A DNA stretch of 64,000 nt, from positions 1 through 64,000 of the forward strand of contig JASANC010000384.1 of the NCBI GenBank assembly GCA_030248135.1, in the 5' to 3' direction. Positions 12,341 to 24,274 of this stretch are shown here, in pieces. The notes beneath the pieces were generated by a model. The model was given only the letters and a program-made list of their open reading frames with translations, had not been told where the DNA came from and searched no databases. The stretch is from Theristus sp. LFF4_11 (taxonomy: Eukaryota; Nematoda; Chromadorea; Monhysterida; Xyalidae). The translations under genes and the position numbers were made by a program. Position 1 is the first letter of the stretch; each line of letters opens with the position of its first letter.

Positions 12341-13337
12341 ATGACAGCGGCAGCGTTTTTCGGGAACTGGGAAATGACACGCGTTGAGAAGCTGCAGGAA
12401 TACCTCAGCGGCCTTGGTAAGTGCATGGCATGCATACGTCAAAAAAAGATGCCCGACCCGAACAGGTGTGGGGTGTCTGCCCACCTGGGTGTCTCGGACA
12501 GGACGCGTTTTCAGCGTGTGACATTGATCAAGAATAGTGCAGTGGATGATGTGACTGAGGCAAGACTAATTCTATGACCCAATTAAAGCACGTTTGTTTG
12601 AGCCTGTCACTTTCTTGCAGAATAAAGGGCATAGCGGATTTTGAATTACAGAAGAACGAATGTGTCCGGTTTGGTAGAAATCAAACACCCCATTTGTGGC
12701 GGAATATATTTTGCTTATGATTTTTCGCGTGAGGCGAAAAAAGTGACATGTTTAAATAAACACGCTGTACGTGATCGCCGTGTGCAGTTTTCACTGACTT
12801 CAGGAATCGGCGGATGGATGCGTGAGATGGCACCGACATTCCACTACAAAATGACCCTTTGGTATGAGCAGTCCACCGAGGAGTACGTAGAGAAGGTCGA
12901 TTCATTTTCGGAGGCCACCAATCGTTGTCGTCTCGGCCATGAGTATGACTACTATGAACCGGTGACACGACGCGACTACAAGGCAAGCTTGGCAATTTGG
13001 AGCAGCAGTTTTGCTTTGTACGGTTCAGCGGTGGTGTTTGTTGTGATGCCAGAGCTGCCTGCAAGGCCGGTTTTGAGCATAAAATGAGAAGCAGCCTCTG
13101 CACTGCAGGCAGTGATGCAGTACCGCGACGGCACGTTCTCGGTGGAGCTGACCGACCGGCTGTACAACAAGAACGTGCGCATGACGCGCGAAATTGTGAA
13201 TGGACAACTGGTCCAGGCAAGAACAACGCCCATTGGAAGCAGCTCTGAACGCAATTCAATCCACAGTTTCATGTTATTCTCAGAAATCCATCATCGGTGA
13301 CGTCGAGTGCGTTCGATACTTCACAAAATGCAACTGA
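12341..13337 (+). CDS. Fatty-acid-binding protein (FABP/CRABP-type lipocalin)
   Basis: Four exons: 12341-12416, 12804-12982, 13109-13216, 13284-13337, giving 138 aa, the normal family size. Exon 1 has the FABP opening FFGNWEM...EYLSGLG. Exon 2 has GGWMREMA and a LGHEYDYYEP segment, matching the GVGFWMR and LGEEF positions of the family. Exon 3 has YRDGTFSVE and REIVNGQLV, and exon 4 has IIGDVECVRYFTK, matching the conserved C-terminal strand. The protein is expected to bind fatty acids or retinoids in the cytosol; no signal peptide is seen. Introns 2 and 3 both begin with GC in a strong donor context (AAG|GCAAGC and CAG|GCAAGA). An AATAAA lies near 13505. The start is the first Met before the conserved FFGNW. 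Confidence 0.85.
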
Positions 13338-13989
13338 GCCGCAAGTGGCGAGTGCAGCAGCAACAGCACAACCGAGAACACACATTGCTTCCACAGGTTT
13401 TTTATTTAAAAAATCCTACCGCTGCATCCATGTTAATGAACTATAAATTTGTACCTGTATCAAGTTTGCATTGCCAGAATGAAGGATAAAACTTACGAAT
13501 CAAACAATAAAAACCAACAAAACAGTAAAAACCCAACATTTCGATGATCTCGAACAACAAAAACTTTATAAACAGAGTGTCATGTTGAGATGAGATCACT
13601 AAGAAAAACCGCCCCATATACAGATGTGACCAAAAGATGAGATGTGACTGATTGCACAACAAAAAAACTGTGGTTCAAAACAAAGATCATTTTGAATTGT
13701 TAAAACTATGAAACTGCAGAAATAAGGAAGTCTATTTCACAACAATATGTAGAGGACGTGTGTGCACAGAATATGAAGGGAAGTGCCTGCCAGTAGAAGA
13801 ACAAGGATCGATGTAAGAACCGTCCACAGAAACACTGTTTGCAAAGAGCACCGGTTGTCAACAAGACTAACAATCAGTCGAAGGCATCTTAATCTTATAT
13901 TTAGAAATACCGATATGATTTACGAAAGAGATACCATCAATTATGACGAGTATTATTATCATAAACATTCGGCAAAGCAAAAGCTAAAG

Positions 13990-15080
13990 GCGCGTTTAGC
14001 AATTAGATTTTCGTGCGTACGCACGGAGACAGAACTTAAAAAATGGCTACGCGAATTAGAATTTCGTACGCATGACTGTCGTTCGCACGTAACGACTGTT
14101 TTGCGCACATGATTTAGAACGTTGTCCGTGCGCACGCAAAAAAACTTGTGCCCACGCGAATTAGAATTTCGTGCGTGTGACTTACGTCTATCCGACACGA
14201 CTGTTTTGCGCACGGGATTTAGAACGACTGTTTGTCCGTGCGTAAAAAGACAAATGCGCACGCGAATTAGAATTTCTTGCGCACGACTGTCCGTCGACTT
14301 TTTGCTGCTGGCAGCAAAAAGTCGTTCGACGGATGTGCGGAAAAGTTCATATTTTCCAGTGTCTGTTAATTTTAAGTTGAAAATCAAGGTATTTTAGATG
14401 TTGGGGCAACGGGAAAAAATGCTCAGTTTTATTTGGTGGGTCTACTTGCCTGTTTTGAAAAGAAAGAAAACTGAAATCTACTGGAAACTGTTGTTTTTCG
14501 TTGTTTGTTCGTTTGTTCGTTTGTTCGTTTGTTTGCTTGCTGGTTTCGGAGAAGGGGGCTGCTGGCTCCAAAAAAGCAAAACAGCTTCGATCAGCTTCTC
14601 TGTCACCTGCGCTTCGTCGAGCGAACTGATCGGCGTCGGCGGAGATTTTGGGTCAGCATTTTCCATTTTTGAAAGATCCAAATCAAAATTTGTTCAAATT
14701 CAGTTTGTATATACCAAAACTGAAAGAATTTAGATTTTTACATGCGCTTCTTGAGAACACATGTGATAAAAATGCGACGACAAACTGAATGCAAAATGGG
14801 GAAGAAGGTAGGGGAAGGGGAGGGAATGCAAGGGAGATGACCACTAAAAAATAAAATTTGTCAATTCCCGTTTTCAAATTTGCTAGGGCAGACATTTGCA
14901 TTTTTGTCCGCAACAGAACGGACTATTTTTGGTCACGGCATTTAGAACGACAGTCGTATGACGGATGCTACACGTTTTCTAATTCCCGCGCAGCTTGTCC
15001 GTCCGCACGTTCGGACATACCACACAACTTTTTGCCCACGCGAATTAGTTTTCCGTATGTATGCACGACACTTCAGTCGT
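13990..15080. repeat. CGCACG-rich tandem repeat (~105 bp) with diverged outlier
   Basis: Three units place GCGAATTAGAATTTC at 14051, 14156 and 14262, a period of 105-106 bases. Each also carries GATTTAGAAC and CGACTGT blocks. A diverged unit recurs near 14930-15070 after about 600 bases of unrelated AT-rich sequence holding a (GTTT/GTTC)n microsatellite at 14503-14533. No gene is seen between 13338 and 15418. Confidence 0.7.
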
Positions 15081-15418
15081 TATAAATGCGGTGCGCAGTT
15101 TTCAGTTTTGTCGTGTGGCGTAAACGAAACGACTGTTTGCGCCCCGTTTTGGAAGGGGGGGGCGGGGGGAAGAAAAAAAAACTAAATGTACAGAATATTC
15201 AGGCACTGTCGAGATCAGCGAGTGTGTTGCTGTGATACAGGCGTCGAAAACAATGCGTGTAAAAATTAAAGTATTCTCAGTGGGTTCACGAGCGAGACCA
15301 AGAACACATGCAAATGACTGTGTTAACGTGCAGTTGTCAGCTGTGAATTGCAACAATGATAAAGCAAGACCGATACAGCACAGATGAGAGTGAACGCTTG
15401 AGGCGTCCGTGCACACGC

Positions 15419-18400
15419 TCAACAGTGTTTCTGTACAGGGTGACCGTTGGTGCACGTGTCAACGCCGCTGTCCACACTGGACGTATTCAAGACGAGCGTC
15501 TCCTCCGGTGACTGTTGATCGGTGGCGCGTGTCGCCGTGAGCACCGGTGCAGACGCAGCACCATCGGCGTCAGGCAATGAGCTGCATCGGGACACGCTGG
15601 CGGCAGCACTGCATGGCACCGTCTGCTGCCGCTGGTAGTAGGCGAGCACGTCGCACATCGCTGCACCACCCGCCGACACGGGCGACGAAATGTGCCAGCG
15701 AGCGCCTGCACGCGTGCTCTGCTGCTCGCGCAACCGTGACCGCTGCGTTGTCTCGTCCTTCGCCACCGACGCATAGTCAACTGCGCGTGTTTGCCGGCGG
15801 TTATGCTTTGCGCAGCAGAACTTCTCAATATGACCATTGCAAGCTCACACTGCATTTACAATACACACGAAGCACTGAGGTGTGCTCAAGCAACCCCGCT
15901 GTACTGAGCCGACCCGATGCGTACCATGCAAGTGTGTGCCACGTTTGGCACGGAGTCGACACCAAATGATGGCGAGCCAAATCAGCGACGTGCACAGACA
16001 ACATGCGACCAAGGCGGCGAGACACACGAGCGCGATGGTGCCAGCGGGCATGGCAAGCAGTGGCGCGTCTGCGTCGCTCCGTCCGTCGTCTGCTGCGCCA
16101 CTCGCATCATACAACAAATCATCGTGCAGTGACTCGTCCGACCACAGTTCCCCATCGAGCGTGTCGTTGCCGCTGTCCAGCAGTTTCGCACGGTCAAACA
16201 CTGCAAGCAAGCCACTTCGATATTTGAACTTTGCCAAAATAAACAACCGACGCGACGCACAAATGAAAACAACAAACTGTCTGAGGCTGCCTCTCGCAAA
16301 CTGCAAAACTCAAGTGCAAACACCAACCAACCAACCGCCATTCACAGTCAAGTAGGCCGACTGGCTGTTCTTGCCGAGCTGATTGCCGATCTCGCATTCG
16401 AACAGCCCGGAGTCTCTGGGGCGCACGCTGACGATCACGAGCAGCTGCTTGTCAACGGTCAACGAGTAGCGCGGTGACAGCGGCAACGAGCGACCCTTCC
16501 AACGCCATCTGGCAAACAAACACAACATATGCGGATGGCACGGAAAAAAACCGGCTTTTTTCATCCCTAACAACATAGCAAGCAGAACTCACAATTGTGG
16601 TGTGGGAACAACAAAACTAAAAAAATGGATGGCATACTGGACGTGCGGTGGCGGTGCGCCGTCGGCCAAACACTCGAGCACCACGGTTTGCCCCACGGAC
16701 GCCACTTTGTCATTCAGCGGCTTTCTGAATGACGGTTTCTCTGAAGCAGATGCAATCGTTCGCAATCTCGTGTGCGTACAACAGTAGAAATGCCACAAAA
16801 TGGCACGTTTCGGTGACACGAGACAACAGAATGCGACTGACGGAGTATGGCGAGCGTGGCGTCGGCGGCGATCTGTCCGGCCGTGTTGTTCGCGGTGCAC
16901 GTGTAGCGGCCGGCGTCTGCGGGCTGTGCGTTCACGATGAAGAACACGTCCTCCGACGCGAGCACGTGCATGCGACGCTCGTGAGCCGCCGGGAAGTGGC
17001 TGCAAACGAATGCTGCTGTGCTGCGTCACTCAGCCAGCTGCCCCATTGCTGGTGTTTCATTCGACACAGCACCCGTGTGCCTCTGTGTCGCAGGCTGTTC
17101 ACACACAGTTTCGTCAGTGTGTCCAGCTTTGCGTACCTGCCGCCATCTTTCTGCCATCGGAGTATCGGCGGTGGGAGTCCGACGGCAGCGCACTCGAGAC
17201 GAGCCGTGTCGCCAACGGCCAACGTCAAATCAGACGGACGCCGCGTGAACGTGGGAAACACTGCAATGAATGCATGCATAGCAGACAGACACACACAAGC
17301 ACGCATGTAGAACAGTTTTTTAGGTTCTGCGACTGAATGCGCTTGCAGACCTGGGAAGGAAACTAGTGTCAATCTTTATGGGACACTTCAAAATAGCCTA
17401 AGTGACTCGGCCCTATTTAGGGCACTCGGATCACTTTGCCGATTTTGAATTGCCGCGGCCTGCATGAAACTGTTTGCATGTCCATGCGCGCATATAGTCT
17501 CTGCATCAAAAGAAAAGCTGCTAGATGTTGAGAGAGCACACCGTTGACCGTGAGCGTGGCTGCGTGCGAGAAGGCGCTGCCGAAGCTGTTGCTCGCAGTG
17601 CACTGGTAGCGCCCGTCGTCGTCCGTGCGCACTCTGTGCAGCGTCAGTGTGCTGCGCACGTGTCCGCTGCCCCCGGGCGTCCCATTCACCACTGCCGTCA
17701 CAATGCTCAGCAAATTCTCATCGGTCGCCACTAGCACCTGCAAAACTGTTGTAAATACTTTTACAGCTTTGAAAACACGCTTCGTGCAGGCCGGTCTGCC
17801 TGGTGTCCGTTGTACGGACGAGCCATGGGGCACCTTGGCTGGCGGCTACCTGGCGAAACCGTGTTTTTCGTGCTATATCTGCTTGCACGGATGAACTTTA
17901 CTCAGCCGGCAGACACAGTCGCACCTGAGCGTCTTTCTTCCACTGTACAGTGACAGGCGTGTCAGCGTTGGCCACCAGTTCACATACGAACGTGACATTG
18001 CTGTCGCGCACGGCGACCGCATCCGACGGCTGTGCCGATATAAACGGTGCTGGTGACTCGGCTGAAACAAACAAGCACAGAAATGCACAAAACACACGAA
18101 TAAGACACACAAGCGAGCAAGCTGCACCAACCGCAAGTGAGATTGTGCACCGGAATGTGCACGATGGAACGGCCCATGAACGCAGGCGGGTGGTTGCACA
18201 GCAGCTGCTCAATGCCTTCCAGCAGATCGTGCTCTTGTAGCCACGCAGACAGCCAGTCAAGACGACAGTCGCAGATCAGACTGGACGTGTTCAGGCGGCT
18301 ACAAGCACAATCCAATCACACTGCAGTAGTAGTACACCATGAACTAGCCTGATTCGTGATGCGACTGGGTCAATCTGGCCGTGTGCACAACGGAGCACAG

Positions 18401-21400
18401 CGACTCACAGTTCACTGAGGCGCACTCCGTGGAAGGCACGTCTGTTGATGGTGGTGAACTGGTTGTCGAGCACGTCCACCGTCTGCAGACGCACAGCGCC
18501 GCGGAACGTGTGTGCCGGCAGACTCTGCAGCGTGTTGTTGGCCAACGAGACGTAGCTCAGACGAGGCACGCCGCCGAACGGACGCACCGAGTCCTCGATC
18601 ACCATCGACAGACGGTTCGATGAGAGATCTCTGCAACGTCCACAAGCACCGTTGCACAGAACAGGTCTGCGTCAAAAACATATGCTGCCAAATAGACGTC
18701 TTATGAATGGGCGTTCACCAGTACGCAGCGCCTATGATTATGCCGTTCCCTTAGCACAATGTGCACGAGCTGCAGACATTATGCATGCAGTAGCATGGCC
18801 AGTAACTGAGCAGTCATCCAGCAATGCGCACAAACGTAGCACATCAACACCGTGATGGCCGATCATGTGTGCACTGACTCAAATAAAGGGAAATAGCAAT
18901 CGAAATGAGCACGAAACAACTAGTAAGTGCCGAATACACACGCACAGACACCACTAAAAAACCAACATGTGTAATGGACGGGAAAGAATGCAATGCACAG
19001 CAGAGTGCAGCCAGCTGGCGCCATATTCACGAGGCTGGCGTTGGTAAAAACGCGCTTTTCTTTCGCATGCCAAGCGCACAGGAGCGCAGTGATTGCTGTG
19101 CTGCACTAAAAGCACAGCACACCAAAATGCATCTCGCCGCAGATCACCTGACTGAAAGCACCCTGCACATCATGAACGCACAGTGTCTGCAGTTTGTCAA
19201 GGCCAGCAAACGAGTCGTTGTACAGGGTGGCGATACGATTGCGCGCCAGTTGCAGATGCCGCAGACGGCCGAGCGCCTGGAACGCACGCGCCGGCACGCT
19301 GCTGAGGCGATTGTCGCTCAGGTAGAGCCACTGGACACTCGCGCACTGCGACCACGCCAACGCGCCCAACCGCTGCAGCTCGTTGCGACGCACGTCTCTG
19401 CAACAGGCGCCACCGTTGCACAGTACTTGTGTCTGGTGTTCTTCTCGAGTAACCACATTGAAATATCTGTCAAAACGACGTTTGACGTTGCACTGGCAAA
19501 TCAGATCAGTGAATGCTGACAGTTTTTCGAGGTTCTTCAGTCCATAGAGCCAGCCGCTCGTCACTGATGACAGCCGGTTGTTGTGCAGCAGCAGTTCGCG
19601 CACACTCGACGCGCCCCAGAACGTGCCATCCTGTTATGGCAATCACGAGCGTTTAGCAGTTGAGGCAATTGTCACCCAGTAAAGAGAGCATGACAACGTC
19701 AAAACATGACCGAACAAGCAAACCATGTGCCCATGCACCTCCAATTGCCGGAGTCCATTTCTATTCAGCCGGAGACGTCGTAGTCGTTTGAGGCCTCGGA
19801 ACGCGAGCGCTTCGAGTTTCTTGATTCGATTGCGGCTCAGGTCTCTGCAGAAGGTGTCAACACAATTTCAAACGGAGACCGTGCGTAAAAAGCTGAAAGA
19901 AACCGGCACAAAAGCAGCTACAATTGAATGAGACTGTGCAGCTTTGCGAACGCGTCCTTGTGCACGTGGCGGACACGATTCTTGGCGATGTTCAGCTGGA
20001 GCAGCGTCGGCAGCAAATCGAACGCGTGCGCCGTCAGTGCTGACAGCCGGTTGTCGTTCAGTGATCTGAGGCACACACACAGATGAACGTTCACCATCAG
20101 TCACTCAGATGCTCGCGAACGCACCGATACATTTTCGTTCAGCGGACATAAAACAGAAGAAGACAACAAGCAAAAGCGTTGCACTGCGAATCGAAACGCA
20201 CAAGAGCGTTATGCGCGACGCATTCGCTGCGTGCCGCTCGTTGGGGCGCGTCGGCAGCGGCCAGCGTTGCAAGTTGTTGCGTGCGAGATCGACGGCTGCC
20301 ACGAGGCGCAGTCTGTGCACCTGCCTCTCATCCAACTCAACGATCTCGTTGGAACGCCTGAAAGCAACACGCGTCAGTGTTCGTACGGAATGCGTTGCGT
20401 TCACAAAGCACAGTGCAGACACAACACACGCACAGGTCGAGCTCGGCCAGTTGGCGCAGAGTGGCCGTCGGCAACGCCGGCACTGCGCGCAGGCGATTGT
20501 GGGCGAGCAGGCTGAAACGAAAACACAACTGCTTGTGGCTTCAATGCTTTCGTGCATCATTCCTTGTGTGTTGCGTCTTGCGAATCGTTCTGTTTGCGTG
20601 TCGTCCGTTCAGTCGTTTGATTCAACTTTGCTCTGTTTTAGTTTCACGACAATTTTGATCATCACAAAATCCCACTGCTATAAAAAACCCTTTTTGAAAA
20701 GAACACCGCATTTTATCAGCAAAGACAGCTCCTATGAGAGGTAAATCAAATGACAGATAGCCGAACATAACTCTCACCATACAACAGACATTTTACTATT
20801 GCAAGTTGTGCTAGCGCCGCGCAAAGACACCACAACAAAATAACGACCTGTTCTCGCTTATGGTTATGGTTATCGGTTATGGTCATTGTGTCGGTCTGGT
20901 GTGCGAGTGAAAAAATGAACTACCTTGTCAACCAGACCAAAAAACACCTAAACTTGCGGCGCCGACAAAAAGCAGCAATGCAACATCGCTCGTGTTTGTG
21001 GTCAGAGCCCAGCAGCACACGCATCTCGGTTGTTGTGTGCAGTTGTACGCACGCCTGTTTTTCAGCACCAAGAGCAAACAGTCACCAGACATGATCAGCG
21101 CAACCAGGCTGCAATCTGCATAAGTCTGCACTGTTTGTTTTTTCTTCTTCTTTGCTTTGGCACATTTTCAGAGTGGTAAATAAAAGGACGCTTTTGCGAT
21201 GAAAGCCGTCAAAAAACACAAAAAAAAACAGCGCCGGGCGAACAATCGCAGCAGGTCACAACGATCAACACATTCACGGAACACAGCATCCGTTTGGCTT
21301 CTTCTGTCCCCCACCAACAAAGGATGCAATGCATAAACTGAGCTGTAACGTGAGATGAGACATGTGTTGGTTTAGTTGTGCTGTGTTGTGAATGTGAATC

Positions 21401-23968
21401 GGGTGGATCAAGTGGCGCACGTGGAAAAAATTTGTTTTGATTGCAAATTTGTCGATCGAAAAACCGCTCGCACTTCAATTTTGTGCCACAGCATATTCTT
21501 CTGTTGACCATTCCAAGGGACACTTTAGAAATTAAAAAGCTGTTTGAAGAACATTCAGATACCGATTTCAAACTCAGACAACAGCAAAGCATTTTTACTT
21601 CGCAATTTCAGTATGCAAACACCCAGCTCTTTACAAGAATTATTCGAAGCTGATAAACGTTCAAAACTTAAGTGGGGAGCACAAGCGTACAAATCAACTG
21701 CGAACACACAACGCTGGAACGCTGCGCTGGATGGTGCATTCGTTTGAAACAAGACACTGACTGCGTCGCTGAGAAAATAAAAACTGGCAATGCAATGAAT
21801 GAGCAACTCGCTCGTTGAGAACAGTTGCTCCGTGCTGCTGCCTAGTTGCGTGCCAGATTATGCTAGACAATCAGGCGACCACACCACCAGCAAAGTTCAA
21901 GCTGCAACAAAAAACCAACAGAAAACTGCACAACATTTTCACGCCATTATTGTTGTGATGTTGTGGAGTGCGTCATGTAACAAAAAGCTGCTGGCTGAGC
22001 AATCAATTTCACAGAGCAGTTGGATGTTGACATTTTTGTGGAGCCCATGAGCGTTACATTGCATGTGTACAACTGTTTTTAAGCTCAAAAATCTTCGCAT
22101 CAAAAATCAGAGATGTGCACGGGGGGGGGGTACTTAGGGGGTACCCGTACCGGTACCGGCAAACGTCGCGCGTCGCGCAGGGCCTGGGGGCTACGTCGCG
22201 CAGCGCTTCGGTCGGAGTTGAAAGAGAGAAAAGTTTCACACGTGAATTTGAAAAAATTACTTCGAAATCGATTGCCCATGTCGCGCATTTATCAGTCTAA
22301 ATTACGGTCTGCTATTGTGCTTTTGTTGTGAGCTGCTGACATCGATGTGAGCAATCCTTTTTAATAATTCACAGATGTCGCGTAGCGCCTCGGGTGGAAG
22401 AGACAAAATTTTCACAAATGAAATAAAAATTGCTTCAAAATTAAATTCGAAGATTTCAATTGACTGACTGTCGTAGTACTTTAGTTGCTTGCAATGTATT
22501 TGTATTTGAAACCGCGCTGCGCTTGTAGATAGTAAGCACATTTTATTCTACAAATGTGAGTTGCAAAGACATCCAGGTTTTTAAACGCGAAATCGTGCGT
22601 CAATGACGCAAAGAAATTGGTCGTTTCGGTCAGCTTTTTTTGATTCTCTCGATTTTCGAAGATTTCAAGGGATTGTTTTTAAGAAATTTTGCGCCCAGAT
22701 TCAAAATTTTTCTGCGCCTCCGGCGCAGGACGTGGACACTTTCTGATTTATTTGACAATGGCGATCACGAATTCATCGTTCGTTTTTTCTAGATTGTTCA
22801 GTGTTTGGCTGATAACGGTTCGATTCAATCTGAGAATATTTTTGTTGTTTTGACCGTATCAACGATCACTTGGTCCATCTAGCTCCTACGTAAGCTTTTT
22901 GTTCGCACGTTTCTAAACATCTGCGTTTTTTTAACACGTGAATAAATGTCATAGACAGCAAACTACTTTAGATGACATCCAAAAATCGCAAGGTAAAATG
23001 CGTTCTCAGGGCCTAATTTTAGAAAATTATCTTCGCTACGCGAAGACGTTAGAATTTACCGGTTTTTTATTGAAATTGAGAGTCAATGCCACTTTCCGAA
23101 CGAAACACAGAATAAACTTCAAAAATATCAATGTATTTGTACTTGAAATCGCGCTGCACATGTAGAATGTGACACTAAATTTGCGAGAAAAATGTGGCGG
23201 ATGGAGGTGGGGTCGACGTCGCGCAGCCACCCGAGCCGGTACCAGCAAGAATTGTCCGGCGTGCACACCTCTGTTAATAAAGATTGTGTAAGATGTTTTT
23301 TGAGATTTACAGCTTTTTTAAGACAACAAAGAAATAATAACCAACACTTGATGGTTCTAGGGCTAGCTTTGTAAAGCCCAACAATAGATCAGTCATGCAC
23401 AATTAAGCATTATTATTGTGTCATTAAAAACCTGCCCCTCCTCCCCTGATAAACATACAGCCTGCTCAGATTCGGCAGCGGCGGCAAATCGTCAATGTTT
23501 GTCAGATCGTTTGATGATAAGTCCCTGAACAGAAAGAAAAAACAGCTGCACGAAAAATTTAGTCACTTACTTTTGTGTAGCCATAGCCGAACTTCTGTAA
23601 ATCGTTTACAATCATCAAATATTCTATAATGAACGTATAAAATATCTTCTAATAAAACAGTGACGCATGACGATGGTAAGTACAGACAATGAATAAAGCA
23701 GACTGAAAATGCACGTCACATCACACAGAATGCGCAGGCCAGCACAGTTGACTCACAGTGTTTGTGTCCACGAAGGCAGCTGCTGGGGCACTTGCTGCAA
23801 CTGTCGACCGCTGCAATTGAGCAACTGCGACTGCAGCACGCAGACGCACGGACGCACGTCACACGCGTCACTGGACGCTGCTGGACAACGGAGCACGCGC
23901 AGACAGAGCAGTGCTGCACTGAGCACCAGCGCGCAAGGCGACACGCGCGCGCACGGCATGGCGGGCAC
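15419..23968 (-). CDS. sma-10: LRIG-family LRR and immunoglobulin receptor (SMA-10/Lambik-like)
   Basis: About 18 exons on the minus strand: 23757-23968, 23459-23524, 20434-20511, 20220-20357, 19922-20065, 19739-19844, 19521-19630, 19182-19397, 18409-18630, 18132-18298, 17925-18061, 17542-17737, 17137-17260, 16842-16999, 16638-16740, 16336-16508, about 15921-16200, and 15419 to about 15836. Exon 1 gives a signal peptide and a Cys-rich LRR cap. A run of 24-residue LRRs (LxxNxL) follows, then the C-terminal cap (CDCRLDWL), three Ig domains, one transmembrane helix (LLAMPAGTIALVCL...) and a cytoplasmic tail. The WQKDGG and HFPAAHERRMHVL...DVFFIV stretch in Ig2 is diagnostic for LRIG. In C. elegans SMA-10 promotes BMP-like signalling; other LRIGs tune receptor tyrosine kinases. 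Only the last junction (near 15840-15920) is unresolved. Confidence 0.85.
16531..16570. repeat. Short palindromic MITE remnant in LRIG intron
   Basis: GGATGGCACGGAAAAA and TTTTTTCATCCCTA lie as an inverted pair around CCGGC. The same terminal sequence bounds the 371-bp element at 47843-48213, so this looks like that family's two ends left without an interior. Confidence 0.5.
20512..23458 (-). other. Large LRIG intron with internal repeat element
   Basis: This 2.9-kb intron separates LRIG exons 2 and 3; all other introns of the gene are far shorter. About 22111-23270 holds an insertion-like block. Its ends are roughly inverted (GATGTGCACGGGG... and ...CGGCGTGCACACCTC), with GGTACCGG and GTCGCGC blocks near both. 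Two diverged direct copies of about 170 bp (around 22195 and 22375) start with GTCGCG(C/T)AGCGC. No coding signal is seen in the intron. Confidence 0.5.
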
Positions 23969-24274
23969 ACGATCACAGCAGCATCAAGCGCACACAGCGC
24001 ATTCCACTCTGCTGATCGTTGTTCGTCACTTCGACGCTGCAAACGCAACTGTCTCTCGCCGTCGTGTCGTTGTAACAGCGAGCGTCGTCGCCTCTGATGC
24101 TTGTTCGCTGACCATTCAAGCGAGCGATATCGCAGTTATCGTTCAGCTGAGCTCGTGGTGTTCAAGTCAAAATTTTTAATTTTTCATTTTAAAAAGTGTT
24201 CTTTCAGACCGGAATTTAAACAAATTTTTCCATGAAACTGTTTTTTCTGAAAATGCATTTTTGAAGACACTTTA

